Shown piece by piece: positions 36,241 through 49,751 of a stretch of DNA of 64,000 bases; the first letter of the stretch is position 1, and each line of letters begins with the position of its first letter. The notes beneath the pieces are model-generated. The model was given only the letters and a program-made list of their open reading frames with translations. It had not been told where the DNA came from and searched no databases. The position numbers were made by a program, and so were the translations under genes. The stretch spans positions 2,046,001 through 2,110,000 of the forward strand of contig OX352774.1 of assembly GCA_947095535.1 (NCBI GenBank), read 5' to 3'. Source of the DNA: Poecilobothrus nobilitatus (lineage: Eukaryota; Arthropoda; Insecta; Diptera; Dolichopodidae).

Positions 36241-39200
36241 GTTATGTGCTCAGATTTTTAGATTTAAAAATTATTGTACAAAAAATGTGATTTTGTTTTT
36301 TTTTTCTCTTTTCTTTTCTTTCGTGTTATATTGAATGCAATTTTGATTTAGTTATAGGAAGAACTTTAATATATTATGCACACACACACAAACTACCTAA
36401 TAAAAATTTACAAAATAAGAGGATGGAATGAAATTATTATGAATGATAATAAAATTCTTTGATGCCATCTAAGATAAAATTACAATGTCAAAAAGTTGAA
36501 ACTGGTATTTAAGTATACCATCAACTTTAATATTATTTTTAATAGATTAAAGCAAATTTTTAAAAAAAATTTTTAAAATTTAAAAGTGAGTAAACAAAAA
36601 GAATATAAATTTTAATTTAAGTTTTACGATATTATGTTTCTTTAAGATTTGGTTTAAAAAATTAAAATTATTGATTAAATATCAGGAATAGTGATGATTT
36701 ATTTTAATATCTATTAATAAAAATAAAATTCGTTAAAATGTTATTTAAATATATTTTTAATAATTTAAATATAGTTAACGTATTGGATATTCATTTGTTA
36801 TTTAATTATCAAATGAATAAAAAAAAAAAACATTTTTTTCATATTCTTGACAATATTTTTTACTTTTGCTTTAAACTAATTTAAAATTCACACTAGAAAC
36901 TAACAAATTATTTTGCCTGCAATAAAACTCTAATTTAATTAATTTACTCAACCAATATCCTTTATCTTTTCATATATATACAACTTGAAGTCAAAGTTAG
37001 TTTTACTATTTTTTTTTTTTTTTCTTTTTCAAATTTTGGTTTTTTAATAATACATAAACTAGAAAAAACAAAGAAGCGTAACAATATTCGCTGTTACATC
37101 GAAATTTAACGTACAGAGAAAAAACGTAACAAAAAAAAAAAAATAAAATAAAAGTTTTAATTACTTTGAATTTGTTTCAAAAGTTCGTTAAATATTCAAA
37201 TAAATTAACAAAAAAGTTAATATTAGTAAAGTATAATACAGTTAGAATAATAATTCATTCTTTTTCATTTAATTTCTTATATTTATTTTTATTTCTTTTA
37301 GATTTTTGTTTTTAATTTTAATCAATATTATTTTTAGAATTGTAAAGTTTCTGAAAAGTGTTTATATAATTTTAAATCCTAAATGTTAATTAATCCTAAA
37401 TTTTAAACTTATACAAAATCATTTTTAGTTTAAACGAAAAAGATTTTATATTATATCATAATGCTACAATATTGACCAAAATAAATTTTAAGATTTTAAA
37501 GTTTCGTCCATAAAAGCTTTAAAAATGATACTTTTGGTCCTTTAAAATGAATTAATCAAAATAAAATGTAATGTTACAATATGAAAATTGGTATAGTTAT
37601 AAATAGCTAAACTAAATTAGTATATATAGGTACAAGTCTAGAGTTTCCAAAAATTATATATCAAGTAATAGCAAACTAATATTATTCAGTATAACATAGA
37701 TACAAGCAAATTACGAAAAACAAAAAACTAACTACATATATAAATAATAACAACAGTAGAGCGCTAGCATAATGGAAATCTTGTTATTGTACAGCTATAA
37801 CATCAATAAATATGCCCCAAGATATATTTATGTTTATTCAGGAATATCGTCTGAAAAGAAACGCAAGAATATATATATATATATATATATAATATATTTA
37901 TATATATGTATAAATATGTACGAATATGTGTATACGTATATGAGATAAAATTTAATAAAATACATAATAATATACGTATATTGTTGTTGAGAAGGAAAAT
38001 CTATAAAAAAAAAATCCAAATTAAGTAAAATTGAAAATAACGCAATGCTATGACCATATACTCTTATATATAAACAATATTTATATAAATACTTGTGTCC
38101 TTTTTGTTTTACTTTAGTTCAAAAAATTTCAAATGCTGTTAATTTTGTAAATTAAGCCTATAGTACATATAGTATATATACAAGAAAATCATATAGTTAT
38201 GTATATATATGTATTATTTACTATCATATATTATTATCTATATATACATTTACATATTTTCATATATATTAAAACTACAAGTATATTATAATTAAGAAAT
38301 TTAATTTATATAAAAGTTGATTGAGGCAATTTATGTAACAGGATATTAAAGTCCTTAATGTACAAATTAGATTTTTTGTTTGTTTGTTTTAAATATTGTG
38401 AGTTTTTTTTTTTCTTTTAACTGATTTTAGATGAATATAAAAGAAATACAAATTTTAGAAACTAATATTTACCATTAGATGTAAAATTTCGCTCTACCAG
38501 AAAAAAAATTAAGGATTTACCTATAGAAAATATTTGATAATTAAAAGAAATAAAAATAAAACTTAATTATACGCAACTTTATTAATTTTCTGCATGTAAA
38601 AATTCTATACTTTGATATTAACGTTATATTATTTTTGAAAAAAAATTTATAACCATAATTAATTTTCATATACCTATAATTTTTTGTAATATACTTTATG
38701 AAATATAAAAAATATAATTAGAAATTTGGTTTTAAACTTTTTTAACCATATGTGTGATATTTTTTTTTTGTTATAATTTTGTTTTCTTTTGAATTTTTTT
38801 TTTTTTTTTTATTTTATACTATGCATATTATGATTAATTTAATTCATTTTACCATTTCTGATGTATAACAACTATTCTTAGTAATAAATCTGTAATTACA
38901 TGAAACATGAACAATTCATTTTTTACGATCCACCCCCTCTTGACACATTACCTTATAATTATTCTTCATATTCATTTCTAGTCAAATGGTTAACCACACC
39001 GTTTATTCAAAATAAATATTTTATTTCATATAACTCATGTATACCTACTTGTTTTATTTATTTTGTTTTAAAATTTTTAATATCAATCTCCCCAATAATC
39101 AAACCAGCGATACTAATTGTCCTGTATAGAAAACAAAAATACCAAATAATATATGAATGAAAAATTCAGGATTTTTTTTTTCTATTAATATAAATCTGTT

Positions 39201-42200
39201 TCAAAATACAAGGCTTTGTACTTGAAATTTTTTGTAAATTGTTCAAGGGCGACATGTAAATATTAACCATATCACAACGACAAAATACAATTCTAAAAAC
39301 AAAAAAAGAAAAACAGGATATTTAACCAAAGGGCATTCAGCGTAAAAAAGGGATTCCGTTTTTTTTTATTTAAAAAAAAAAAAAATAACTATATATTTTC
39401 ATTCCAGATTGTTGTTTTTTCTTCCTTTATTCCTTTCCCTTTTTTGCCTTTTTTTAGAAAGGGTATCACTTATCCTATATATATCAACCTGCATTTATAT
39501 TATTTGCTACATGTGCAACGATCCATTAAAAATCGTTGCGTATGTTTTTATGTTTATTGTGCTTTTGTTCTGCTTATTGTAAATTTTTTCTTGATTTTTT
39601 TAAACGTCAAACGCCCGCCATTTACCGTTAAATGTTGATTAGATTTTATTATATAAAAATCTAAAAATAAAAAAAAAAAATTTATATTTTTTCTTTTTGT
39701 GGTGTCAATGATGTCACGAACGATAAATGTATTTTTTAATCAAAAATAGAGGTTGAACTTTTTTTTGTTCCTTATTTTGTCATTACCAAATAAACATGTT
39801 ATTCTGAAAAGTGAAGAGAGATTAAAACAAATAAATAAATAAATATGTACGTATATGTATAAATATATTATCTGATATTAAGAACTAAAAGAAATACAAA
39901 AATATAAGGATATTTAAAGAATTTTTCCTTTTATATATAGCAGAACATAATAAATATGCAAAAAAAATACCTTTTAAAATATACTAAAATGGGGTGATAA
40001 AGCGACCGTGTAAATTATAGTTTGTTGTTTTTTAAACTAAATCAACTATTTCGTTAATGAAAACTCTTAATTGAGTTTTCCTATCTATTTCCTATTATGA
40101 ATCAAAAATGAAATAATTGTATTAGTATATAGTTAAAGAGAAAACGTAATCCTTACTGACCGATAATTTTTATAAAGTAATGATTTATTTTAACGCTTCA
40201 CAATATAAGGAAAACACAACTCTAATAATAAAAGAGTAAGAATGTAAAAAAGTAGGTGCATATTTCCATACTGTACGATCTACTGAAAACATAGCTTAAC
40301 TTAAAATTGAATTTATTTCGCTAGAAAATTTGACAATTTCGCCTAAAGTCTGTAAATTAGCAAGGATAATATGATCGTAACATTGTAAAAATTTATAAAT
40401 GTCTTACACAGTTTTAAAAATTTTAATTTTATATTATTCATTATATTTTTTGATTGGAAATATCTAGAATATCTAATAATAATGGATTTACTTTGACAAA
40501 TTTTCGAATTCGTATAATATAAAATGTTTTATAGAGATAATCTTTTGTATATAAGGAATCAGGAAATTAATTTACCAAAATTAAAACTTATATTGCAATT
40601 TAGTAATCTTCATTACATTACTCTTAATTTAATCTATATATATATAAAGAAATTTGATGTTTTCCAAACAGGTGTATAAACAATTTAAAATCAATGTAAC
40701 TGCACATATAAAATAATCATACATAATATAATATTGAATATAAAAAGGACATTATGAAAAAGAATTCAATTGCTGGTTAAAAATATTAATTGTAAATGGT
40801 CCAAATATCCTTAAACCATAAAACAAATCCATTTAGTTCCTTGTTATTGTTACATTTTTTATTTGTTATTTATTATGTGATATATCTAATACTTGTATAT
40901 TACTATGTGTACTATAAGTAATCCTAGATTCATTTAAATCCACAATTCTATCAGTTTTCAATATTACAAAAAAAAAAACAAAAAAAAAAGGAAAGTGTAG
41001 CAAATTTTCTTTAGATTTCAATAAATAAATATTAATCCTGTTATAAGGATAATGCTTCTTTACAATTTATTATAAAAAGTTTGTTTGTGTGAGAATTGAG
41101 AATTGAGATGTGAGGGTCTAAAACATATAAATGAAGAATAATGAGATAAAATTATGTTAATTTCAAATTCATATTATACAATATGCTAAAATATATATGA
41201 GATCATCTCAAACTGAATCAATAAAATTCATTAAAATTTCGTTCAATTATCCTTTTTGCTTAATTTTTTCATATGTGTATGTAATGTATATATATATATA
41301 TAGAATTAAAACTATTCATTTAGAAAAATTATTTTCAGCTTGATTTAATTTTGCGTTATGGGAATGCGTTTCGTATATGGATAATCAGATATTGTATGTT
41401 TACTAATCTAATATTTTGAACTGGATATTAATAATGATGAGAACTATAAGGATTTGCGTTTTATGTAATAAAAAAAAAACAAATATTATAAAAAATAAAA
41501 AAATATTTTTTTTTTAATTTTTAATTTATTTTCGTTTAAGTAAAACAATTCTTATGTTTACATTTAAAGCTAATAATTTTTTAATATTTAAAAAATACAT
41601 GGTAATTGTAACAAGTATAGAAAGTGTATAAAAAACAAAAACTGACAAAATTTATTAGATAAAATTCATTTACAGCTAAAATTATTACTCAAATAAAACT
41701 AATTCTATAAATTATCCTTCAGGAAAATGTATAAGTAATAAAACAATACGTTCTTCTTCACTATTAATTTTACGAAAATCAATATATACATTTCTTTAAA
41801 ATGTGTGTGTAAATTGAATGCAAAGAAATTTCCCGTCAAAGTGTTAAAGCGAAAACCGCAGGCAATAGGTCGAAAACTTTTTATATTATGTTTCTTTAAG
41901 CAAAAGCCACAAGGAATAGGTCATTTCGTAGAAAATTTAGATATTTTTAAAATTGAAATTTTTTTTATTCTATTTTTTTTTTTATATAAAATGTTTCTTT
42001 ATATTTTTTAAACATTTTTTTTATGTCTGAAATTCCTTTTTTTTTGTTTTTGTATTAAAAATACTTTATAAAGATATTTTTGTATTTAAAGATGAAAGAA
42101 AGTAATTAACATAAGTGTTATCTTCTTTAAAAAACAAAAAAGTGATGTCATATTTCTTTAGTATCAAGATATAAATTAATATAATTTCATTTTATAATAT

Positions 42201-43980
42201 ATTATATAAGATTCCCATAGAATTTACAAGAGTATCCACTTGTACTGCTGCACTGCGTTAAACATTAAAAGAATAAATTAACGATTTTTTAAAGATATAT
42301 ATTAAATAGAAATTTAAAAAATGATAAGTATCGCGTTAAAAGCAGCTACAAAAATTTCCTACTTTTTTAAATTGGCAAGACCAGCATTAGCAAGTAACAA
42401 AATCAAATATATAAGTATTTAAAAACATTTAATGAAAACTATGTATGTATAATGACCGTTTACATTATCCAGGAAAAGGGACATGATAATCTTATGTTTT
42501 TATCATTTTGGTACAATTGAAATATATTTTTGAATATATATACATATTTATGAATATTCACATTTACACTTGGGTTTATATAATAAAAATATAAAATTCG
42601 TTGGTGAATAAATTAACTTAACGAAAATAGAAAAATTTAAAAAGTTGTATCTTCAATATAAGATACTTGTTTAAAAAAATCTAAAAATATATTGAAAATT
42701 GAAATGCATATTTAATAAAGTATATTATCTTATTTTTCAAGTAAATTTTTTAATTGAATTTGGTTGTCATTCTAGTTAAAATATTTTATAACATTTTCAA
42801 CAGGTTTTCAGATTCGTTTAAATTTGGTCGTATTATAACTGTTAATTACTACGCGAATTCTTCTATTTGATGTTCAGAGAAGTATTGTTTTGTTCCTATA
42901 TATAGTTCAATGTGTTTTTGTTAATGTTAATAAAATGCATATAAAAAAGAGACTCTTCTATTTAGTTAAAACGTATATAACTATATAGCTTTAAACAATA
43001 TTGAAGAATTTAAAGATTTTTGAAATTTTTATTTCATTTTTCTAACAATATTGGGAAATTTATGTTAATAAGATGAAGTGTAAATAAAAACCAAAAAGAG
43101 ATATCTTTTATTTTTCATTATTCAATTCAGTTTAAATAATCAAAGATAGACGAAAAATAGAAAAATAATTTTAAAAAATAAATACAATAATTTTTGAAAA
43201 TATAAACTTTTTATCTTTAAGGATTTTTAAAGCATGTATATATGTACATATATTTGCCCTGAATTAAAATCATAAATAAAATAAAAAACGTTGAAATTTT
43301 AAAATAAATGTGAATGGTTAGCAATTAACAAATCTTAGTAATTAATAAATAACCAAAAAATTGCTTTAGAACATTATTTAATTACAACTTTTCTCCAAAG
43401 TTATCGCCTTTCTAGGTAAATATATATTTCATGGCAAAACAGAGAATTATTTAAAAAACATTCCAAAATAATTTTTTTAATATATAATTGTACCTTATAG
43501 TAAAATTGGAAAAAAAAAAAAATCAAAAAAAGATAAAAAAATGTAAACCTTTTAATTCTTACAATCGTATTTCTAATGAAATTTTAATAACTTGAAAGAA
43601 TGGATAAAAAAAAACCTACCCGAAAAATAGCGGGAGGAACCCTAACATTTAAACTTTTTTTACTCGTCTTTTCAAAAAAATATATGTTATAATTTAAGTA
43701 TATTTACCTTTTTATCTTTGTATAAGTCAAAATAAACTTTTCTTCAGAACTTTAAATAAATCTTTTCACATTAAATTTACCTTGAAAATCGAGTTAAATA
43801 TATTTAAACAGACTTGATTTCTAAAAAACAAAAAAAAAATTTGCAGTATTTTACTATACAGAGTTAAAAAAAATTCAAGCGCCTTGTTATAAAGCGTTCA
43901 ACTGAATTCGAAATAAGAAAAAGAAAAAATTCTCATAAGAATCTAAAAAATGTTTGAAACATTTAGTTTTTTGTTGATCT
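36241..43980. other. Long AT-rich desert
   Basis: Almost 8 kb without a supportable gene. Microsatellites include (CA)6 at 36379-36390 and (AT)11 at 37869-37890. Frames listed by length alone (for example 38900-39160, 41805-42011) consist of K/N/I/F/Y-rich chance sequence. Confidence 0.6.
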
Positions 43981-43985
43981 TAATT

Positions 43986-44038
43986 TTAAGAAATTCTTTT
44001 CGCCAATTTGTCTGTTAGCTTCAACGCCCGCTCATATG
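43986..44038 (-). CDS. Possible terminal coding exon, uncertain
   Basis: On the minus strand a run of 13 T followed by GTAG forms a strong 3' splice-site match. Directly after it an open frame reads AYERALKLTDKLAKRIS and stops at TAA. The exon is about 45% G+C amid DNA near 15-20%, and the peptide looks like an amphipathic, charged helix. A GTAAGA donor lies only about 30 bp upstream, preceded by codons for an A/T repeat (GCC GCC ACC ACC ACC), too close to be the partner. If real, the gene comes from higher coordinates through a long intron. I do not recognise the protein. Confidence 0.28.
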
Positions 44039-44908
44039 CCTACAAAAAAAAAAAAATTAATGCTCTTACTGGTGGTGGTGGCGGCAGCAATAACTTTATT
44101 CTTAAAAAAAAATTTAAATTCGACGAAAATATCAAAAATTAAATTAAAAAAAAAGTCATAATATGGAGAGATACATTAAAAAATAAGAGAAAAACTTCAC
44201 AGCAAATTTATATTTCGTGATATGATTCTCACGATGATAGTAATTTTAGGCACGCAACTCACGAGTCAATATTCAAACTAATAAAAAAAAAATGTTGAAC
44301 AAATCACATTCAAATATAAAAATTCCGGCTTTTTAGTCCTTTTCATGCTTTTAATCTTCCTTGATTTCTTAAATTTAAATGTAAGAATTAAAAAAAAAAA
44401 ATAAATAAAAATATAAAGGTTCCCACATAAAGATCGTAACAATTTTTTTTACATATATTGGCACATAACATCACACAACGGTATAATTTTGAGCAAAATA
44501 TATTTTTTTCAATCTACCTATTCCAATTCAGAATAATACAACTATAAGATAATACTCCTTTTAAACTCATATTTTTTGTTATGCTACAAAATATTCCATA
44601 TTACCTGTAGTATAAAATACAACGAGTATTGTGATGGTTTTTTGAAAAAAAAAATTCCGCTTAAATACATTTTCTAGACGTTTTTAAAGGTGCAGAATCC
44701 AAAAAGACAAAAACAAAAAATTTGTTTTGAAAGTTCCGCGTCCACAAAAACATGTTTTTTGTTCTTTAATTACCTCCATAACACAGGTAGGTAAGCAGGT
44801 AGGGCGGTGATCTTCACGATGCTGCGTGACGGTCTCAATTAGCACTAGATTGCGCCATTTTGATAGCACTGCACTCACGTGACCTGTTTTTTTAGATTGT
44901 TTGCAGTT

Positions 44909-45199
44909 TTATATCCAACCTGAGCGGTTCAGATACAAAATCAGTTCTTTGATTTTGTGTTTGGAAAGCTCGCTGAGGTTGTGGAAGAACGGTTTACCGA
45001 GTGAGAAAAGTCTGGCTCTAGCTAGGATCGGACATCTGCAAAGAAAGTGCTCCAGATTCTCACTTTCGTTTGCTTCTTTGCAACTTCTGCAGGAGGTATT
45101 GTGTGGGATTTCTAATTTGGATGCGTGCGTGCCCATTGGCCAGTGGCCTGTGATGATTGCCACTAGTCTGGCTATGTCTGTGCGAGATTTGGATATCAA
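44909..45199 (-). pseudogene. LINE C-terminal zinc knuckle region
   Basis: The frame contains TGHWPMGTHASKLEI, then CRSCKEANESENLEHFLCRC and PILARAR. This is the GHxxLxxHL...CxxC...EHxLxxC segment that closes ORF2 of RNase H-bearing LINEs. The CCHC ligands appear intact. The frame ends at the natural stop after LNRSGWI, upstream of the 3' untranslated region. Confidence 0.85.
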
Positions 45200-45205
45200 C
45201 TCATT

Positions 45206-45466
45206 TTATCTCCTTTTGTTGTATATAGGCCATAATGTTCTAGATATGGTGCAATTGCTCAGATTGCTCCACCTATTTAGTGATTTCGCTATATACAAAG
45301 AAAGAATCCGTTCCTTAACGGTACTAATTGGACAACTGACTCTTTCCGGAGAGTTAGTGTTCTGGGTAGCTCCTTTCTTTGCTAGTTCGTCAGCTTTTTC
45401 ATTTCCTTCAATATTACATAGTAATATTGGCATACCCAATACATGGGCATATCCAGGCACCCACAA
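45206..45466 (-). pseudogene. LINE RNase H domain remnant
   Basis: The frame starts with MWVPGYAHVLGMPILLCNIE and continues GNEKADELAKKGA. This is the last catalytic block of retrotransposon RNase H (WVPGHxGIxGNExADxLA). The key His of WVPGH is Tyr here, and about ten residues are inserted before GNEKAD, so the domain is dead. The catalytic Asp of NEKAD is kept. The residues after it (VKERILSLYIAKSLNRW) match the usual linker to the zinc knuckle. Confidence 0.85.
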
Positions 45467-45629
45467 GAAGGTTATGTTTAACCTTTCGCTTGTTAGGGCA
45501 AGTTCCTCTTGGCACTGTCTAACAAGCTTTGAGATTATAATGTTCGCGTTAATGGCCTTAATCGCGGATTTAGTAGTAGCAAACCACCCAGATTCTCTCA
45601 GTCGTACTGCACTACACGTTGCGGCATAC

Positions 45630-46043
45630 TTAATATATAGATCCGGAGGTAAAAGAAATAAAATTAATATTATAAGTATTCAGAGCATCAGTAAGGCGCG
45701 ATCGTAGTGCTCCTGTAATGCCCACTGATGCCGAAATCTGTATTCTATTTAGTTTTGTTATATTGTATTTACGATTCATCGCTGGCCACCACACCAGCGA
45801 TCCATAGGTAAGGATTGGGCGAACCACGGCTGTTTACGTCCAAAGTGCCATCTTCGGCTGCATACCCCATTTCTTGCCCATGGTTTTATTGCAAGCATAG
45901 AGAGCAACGCAAGCCTTCTTAACTCTATGCTCAATGTTAGATTTCCAGGAAAGCTTCGAGTCTAGAATAACGCCCAGATACTTAGCGCTGGTAGTCAGTA
46001 ACACACAACAGTCCATAACACAACTTTGTATATTTTTAGGCAA
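45630..46043 (-). pseudogene. LINE reverse transcriptase C-terminal part, broken
   Basis: The first frame (46043-45834) contains AKYLGVILDSKLSWKSNIEH, the classic YLGVxLDxxLxWxxHI block of LINE reverse transcriptases, then KKACVALYACNKTMGKKWG. It ends at a TAA that replaces a coding codon; the same frame continues directly as VVRPILTYGSLVWWPAM, the RxxLxYGSxxW block, and NITKLNRIQ. After ITGALRS the frame is lost. One nonsense change and at least one indel therefore inactivate this part. Confidence 0.85.
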
Positions 46044-46050
46044 TAACTAT

Positions 46051-48925
46051 ACTTTCTCCTTCTAACGAAACAAGAGGAGTAATCAGTAAAATTTTTTTTA
46101 CGAAAGATGCAGTTTTAACAAAATACAAAACCAATTTACCATTTTCATTTATTTTAGTATAAATGGTTAATTTCGAAATTGCTTGTTTTCTCGTTAACAC
46201 AACAATTTGAATTACACTTAGATAATTATTTCAAAAAATAAAAGAAAAAAAACAAAATGTTCTAAATTATATTTTCGATCCATAATACATCCTCAAATCG
46301 ACTTTATGAATCGTTTAAAAAAAAAAAACAAAAAAAAAGAAGAATAAGAGGAGACCAAAACACTTTATTTGATTGAAAAATATTGTAGAATACAAAATAA
46401 CATAAATAGAGTAGAAAAAGAATTCCACAATAACAACAAAAACATAAAAAAAAAAGCTATTAATGCCCTTAGAGAACATCATCAGATCACCAAATCATTT
46501 TTCTGGAACCTTTTTTGTTTCTAATTAGATGAATTTTAAAATCTTTTTGGTACTATTAAAAAGCAAACCAATAAAAAAAAATTCCCAAATCCTTAAAGTT
46601 CCTAATTATATAGTTAATAAATAAGTTCCTTAACCTGTTCCGTAACAAATTTTTCTTACGTGAAGTCTTTGCTATCATGATTGGCGTTTTTTTTTTTATT
46701 ATATACTATAATGTATATAAACTTATATATACGTAGGTTCATAAAAATATATAATGATTTTATTTCTAGGATGCCGCACAGTGTGAAGTTTATCTCAAAT
46801 AAAAATAACTACAAATGACAATGACTATGAATAGCTCTTAAAAAATCTTTTTTTTTTTCAATCATTTAGTTCCCGTTTTCGTCCTTTTTACTGTAAATCA
46901 TCTCTTAATTTTATATTTGTATTAGGTTCTAATCATAAAATTGATGAAGTTGTCAAAATATTTGTGTGGTTTAATAAGGTTTAAAGTTAATATAAAAAAA
47001 AAAAAAATTTAAAAACAAAACAAATTATATTTCTCTAATTTAAATTTTAATCTGAAAGGATCTGAAAAATATAAAGGGTTTTTTTAATTTTACGGTTAAC
47101 ATCTGTTATGTTTTTGACAAATTTAAAAAAAAAAAAAAAAAGAGAGTTTAAAATTATATTTTTACTATAAGATCACAGTCTCTGGACAGATTAAGAAATT
47201 CTTAGACTAAAGTTCTGTTTTAGTGTTTTGCTAAAATTTTTAAAAATTTATTTTGGAAATTAGTAAAATATGCCATTTTATTAACGTTAAGTAAACGGAT
47301 TTGTCTCTTATTTTATTATTTTCATTTATAATATGTATACGTAATTAGCATGTAAGATGTATATTTAAAATTTATGGCTTTGAGTTATAATTTGCCCATA
47401 ATACATTTATCTTCCTTAGTTTGACGTAATTACCACCTAAAAATAATTTTTTAAAATGAAAAATCGTGACTAAAGATATTATTTAGAATGGCAAGTAATT
47501 GTAAGTTTCTCTTTTCAATTAGAACCCTTTTCAAATAACTTTAAAATTACAAAATCAAAAGTATCATTTTGATTACCCTTTTAATATTTAAAAAAAAAAT
47601 TCCTTTAATAAAAAATTGAAATTTGTAGATAACTTTTAATTCTTTTGTATTTCTACATCATTTAAATCATCATAACAATTATCCTCTTCAGGTTAGTGTC
47701 TTATTATTGTTGACATCATATTTGTATTAAAATTTTATTACAATATGATAGAAACATTTTTTTTGTTTGTCAATTCCAAATTTATTATAAATCTTAAATG
47801 ATCGTAAAAATTAAACTACATGTTACCCCTCTTTGACACATATAGTTTTTTAATTTTTCAGTTTAAATTTACAAGAAAACTATAGTATCATAAAAGTGTT
47901 TAGCAAGGGTAAATATTTAAAAAAATTTGTTTTTGATTTTATTTAAATCCTTCTGCATATGAAATACGCACTTCGTTTCCCTTTTACTATACAGTAAAGA
48001 GCATTTGAGCGGTTTTTCATTTAATTGAAACAAACCAAAGAAGAAAAAAAAAATTTTTTTTTTTAAGTATATTTTGAAAATTACACCCCCAATTAGGGTT
48101 AAATTAGGTGGATTATTTCAAGAAATTTAAAAATTTAAAACCATAAAACGATGAAAGGGCTAATGACGAAATAAACATAGAAACGAAATTTATTGGTTAT
48201 TTATTAAGGCCAAAATAATTAACAAGGGCGCAAATAATTGAAAAGAAAGGAAATTATTCAATGTTTGTTAAATAAAATCTCTTTGTTTTTTACAAAGTGA
48301 CATATGACATGTTTGCGGATTAAACAGTTTGTTCTATTCCATTTATAAGATCTGAACTATAAAATTAATTTGTTAAAAGGTGTTTTATCTGAAGGGAATA
48401 ATAATCTTTTCGTTTCTAATGAAAAAATATTCATAATGTTAAGATATGTCATTATACCGAGTGACCTATAACTATAAGCCACTTACATCTTTAAGCTTTT
48501 AGTGGGTTTTCTTTAGGACTTACAAAAAAAATTATTTTTCAAAATTAAAGGTCAGAGCGACATTGGCACAAATTTCCAAATAATCAACCATTTTTCTGAA
48601 TCCAATTAAGTAAAAATATTAAAATTTATATTTTGCCTTACATAAAAGGAGTTACCCTGTATTTAATTAAATCATAATTGTACTAAATTAGTATAAAAAT
48701 TTAGTACAATTTTGGAAAATTACCAGCAAAATTAAATAATCAAGATTTTAATTTTTTATTTAAATTTTTAGATTTTTCCTTTCTAAAAACAATAACTAGC
48801 TTAACTAGCAAAAAAGTTTTAGAAAAATTTTATTATTCACTCTGTACGCCAAAAGACATGATTTTTTCTAAGTTTTATAAATTGATACAAAAATTATATC
48901 TCCCAATTATTAATTGTTATAAAAA
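46051..48925. other. AT-rich non-coding stretch
   Basis: No gene is visible. A-rich simple repeats are frequent (46320-46345, 46995-47010, 47125-47140). No repeat structure other than these was recognised. Confidence 0.6.
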
Positions 48926-48930
48926 GCTTT

Positions 48931-49055
48931 CCTTTTATCGACCGGCCTATTGATATAACTTCGGGTCTTTCTAAAGTAATTGAAAAAATTGTAAACCAAA
49001 TGCTTTTGAAATACTTGAATCGTAAATGTTTATTTCACACAAGTTATTGACATAA
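48931..49055 (+). mobile_element. Non-LTR reverse transcriptase fragment (Jockey/CR1-like)
   Basis: The frame from 48940 reads DRPIDITSGLSKVIEKIVNQ followed by MLLKYLNRKCLF. This matches RT block 0/1 of Jockey/CR1-type LINEs (YRPISLLxxLSKVFEKIVxxxLxxYLxxxxLL). One frame over, the preceding bases give F-Y-R-P, so an indel sits at the YRP motif. The fragment ends at stops soon after 49045 where QFGFR would be expected. It is an old, very short relic directly adjoining the 49.07-49.43 kb repeat array. Confidence 0.65.
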
Positions 49056-49069
49056 TATATGACCAATTT

Positions 49070-49432
49070 TTACAAGATTTCAGATGTGTAGCTTAATTAA
49101 GTTCCAAAAGATATGCAAGCTACCTGGAACTCTAAAGCAACCAAACTTCGCAGAAGTTATTACCATAAAACTTGATTATCTTTTACAAAATTTCAGATGT
49201 TTTACTTTATTAAATACCGAAATATATAAATGTAAATTTTGTAGTTGTACGACATCAGCTACTCGAATCCGTTGCCCCAAACCAACAAAATTTCACAGAA
49301 GTTATTGTAACAATCTTTTGTCACAATCTTTTACAAGATTTCAAATGGTAAAATGGGAAAATTTTTATAATCCTAGCTCCTTTATTTTTTGAGTTATCGT
49401 GCGGCCGGTCGGACAGACGTTCGTAGCTAAAT
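49070..49432 (+). repeat. Diverged tandem repeat of about 120-150 bp
   Basis: TTTTACAAGATTTCAGATG-type starts occur at about 49070, 49183 and 49330 and lead into related text; ACCAAAC/ACCAACAAAATTTCRCAGAAGTTATT occurs in the first two units. The last unit ends in ttattttttgagttatcgtg, cggccggtcggacagacg, a phrase that resembles the ends of repeats often seen in insect genomes (GAGTTATCGTG...GGACGGACAGAC). The open frame over 49084-49392 is a by-product of the repeat. Confidence 0.55.
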
Positions 49433-49751
49433 CATATAAATCATAAACATATACTTTTACATATCTAGCTGGTCTAAAACTACATTCGAACTACGGGTAT
49501 AAATAATAATAATAAGGCAGCATAACAGCTAATACATGTAAAAATATAAACTTGGAGCTTTGATTGTAGATTTTCAATTTTTGAGTCTTAATAGCTCTTA
49601 AACAGAGGAGGTACAAAAAAAGACAAAGTAAGATAAATCGAGGATAAATATTTTTAAGAATTTTTATATATATGTTCATCAATATATACAAAATTTTATT
49701 TTTTTTATATTTAAGGTTTTAATTTTTACACTTTTTGAATCAAAAAAATTA

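Larger units (their letters stand above)
44684..46050 (-). mobile_element. 5'-truncated I-superfamily LINE with RNase H
   Basis: Reading on the minus strand from 46050 down: the RT thumb, an RNase H remnant, a C-terminal zinc knuckle, a stop at about 44908 and a 3' untranslated region ending in CCTACC/TACCTACC repeats near 44790-44810. That order is typical of the RNase H-bearing I-like superfamily (I, R1, Loa and relatives). The endonuclease and most of RT are absent, as expected of 5' truncation at insertion. The copy is about 40% G+C, in contrast to the desert. Several in-frame stops and frameshifts make it inactive. No poly(A) or clear target duplication could be fixed. Confidence 0.85.

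Noticed and set aside
44901..45707. A 268-codon plus-strand ORF, the longest of the window
   Set aside because: It lies antisense to the RNase H and zinc knuckle of the minus-strand LINE, whose motifs are clear; the plus-strand translation matches nothing known and is a shadow.
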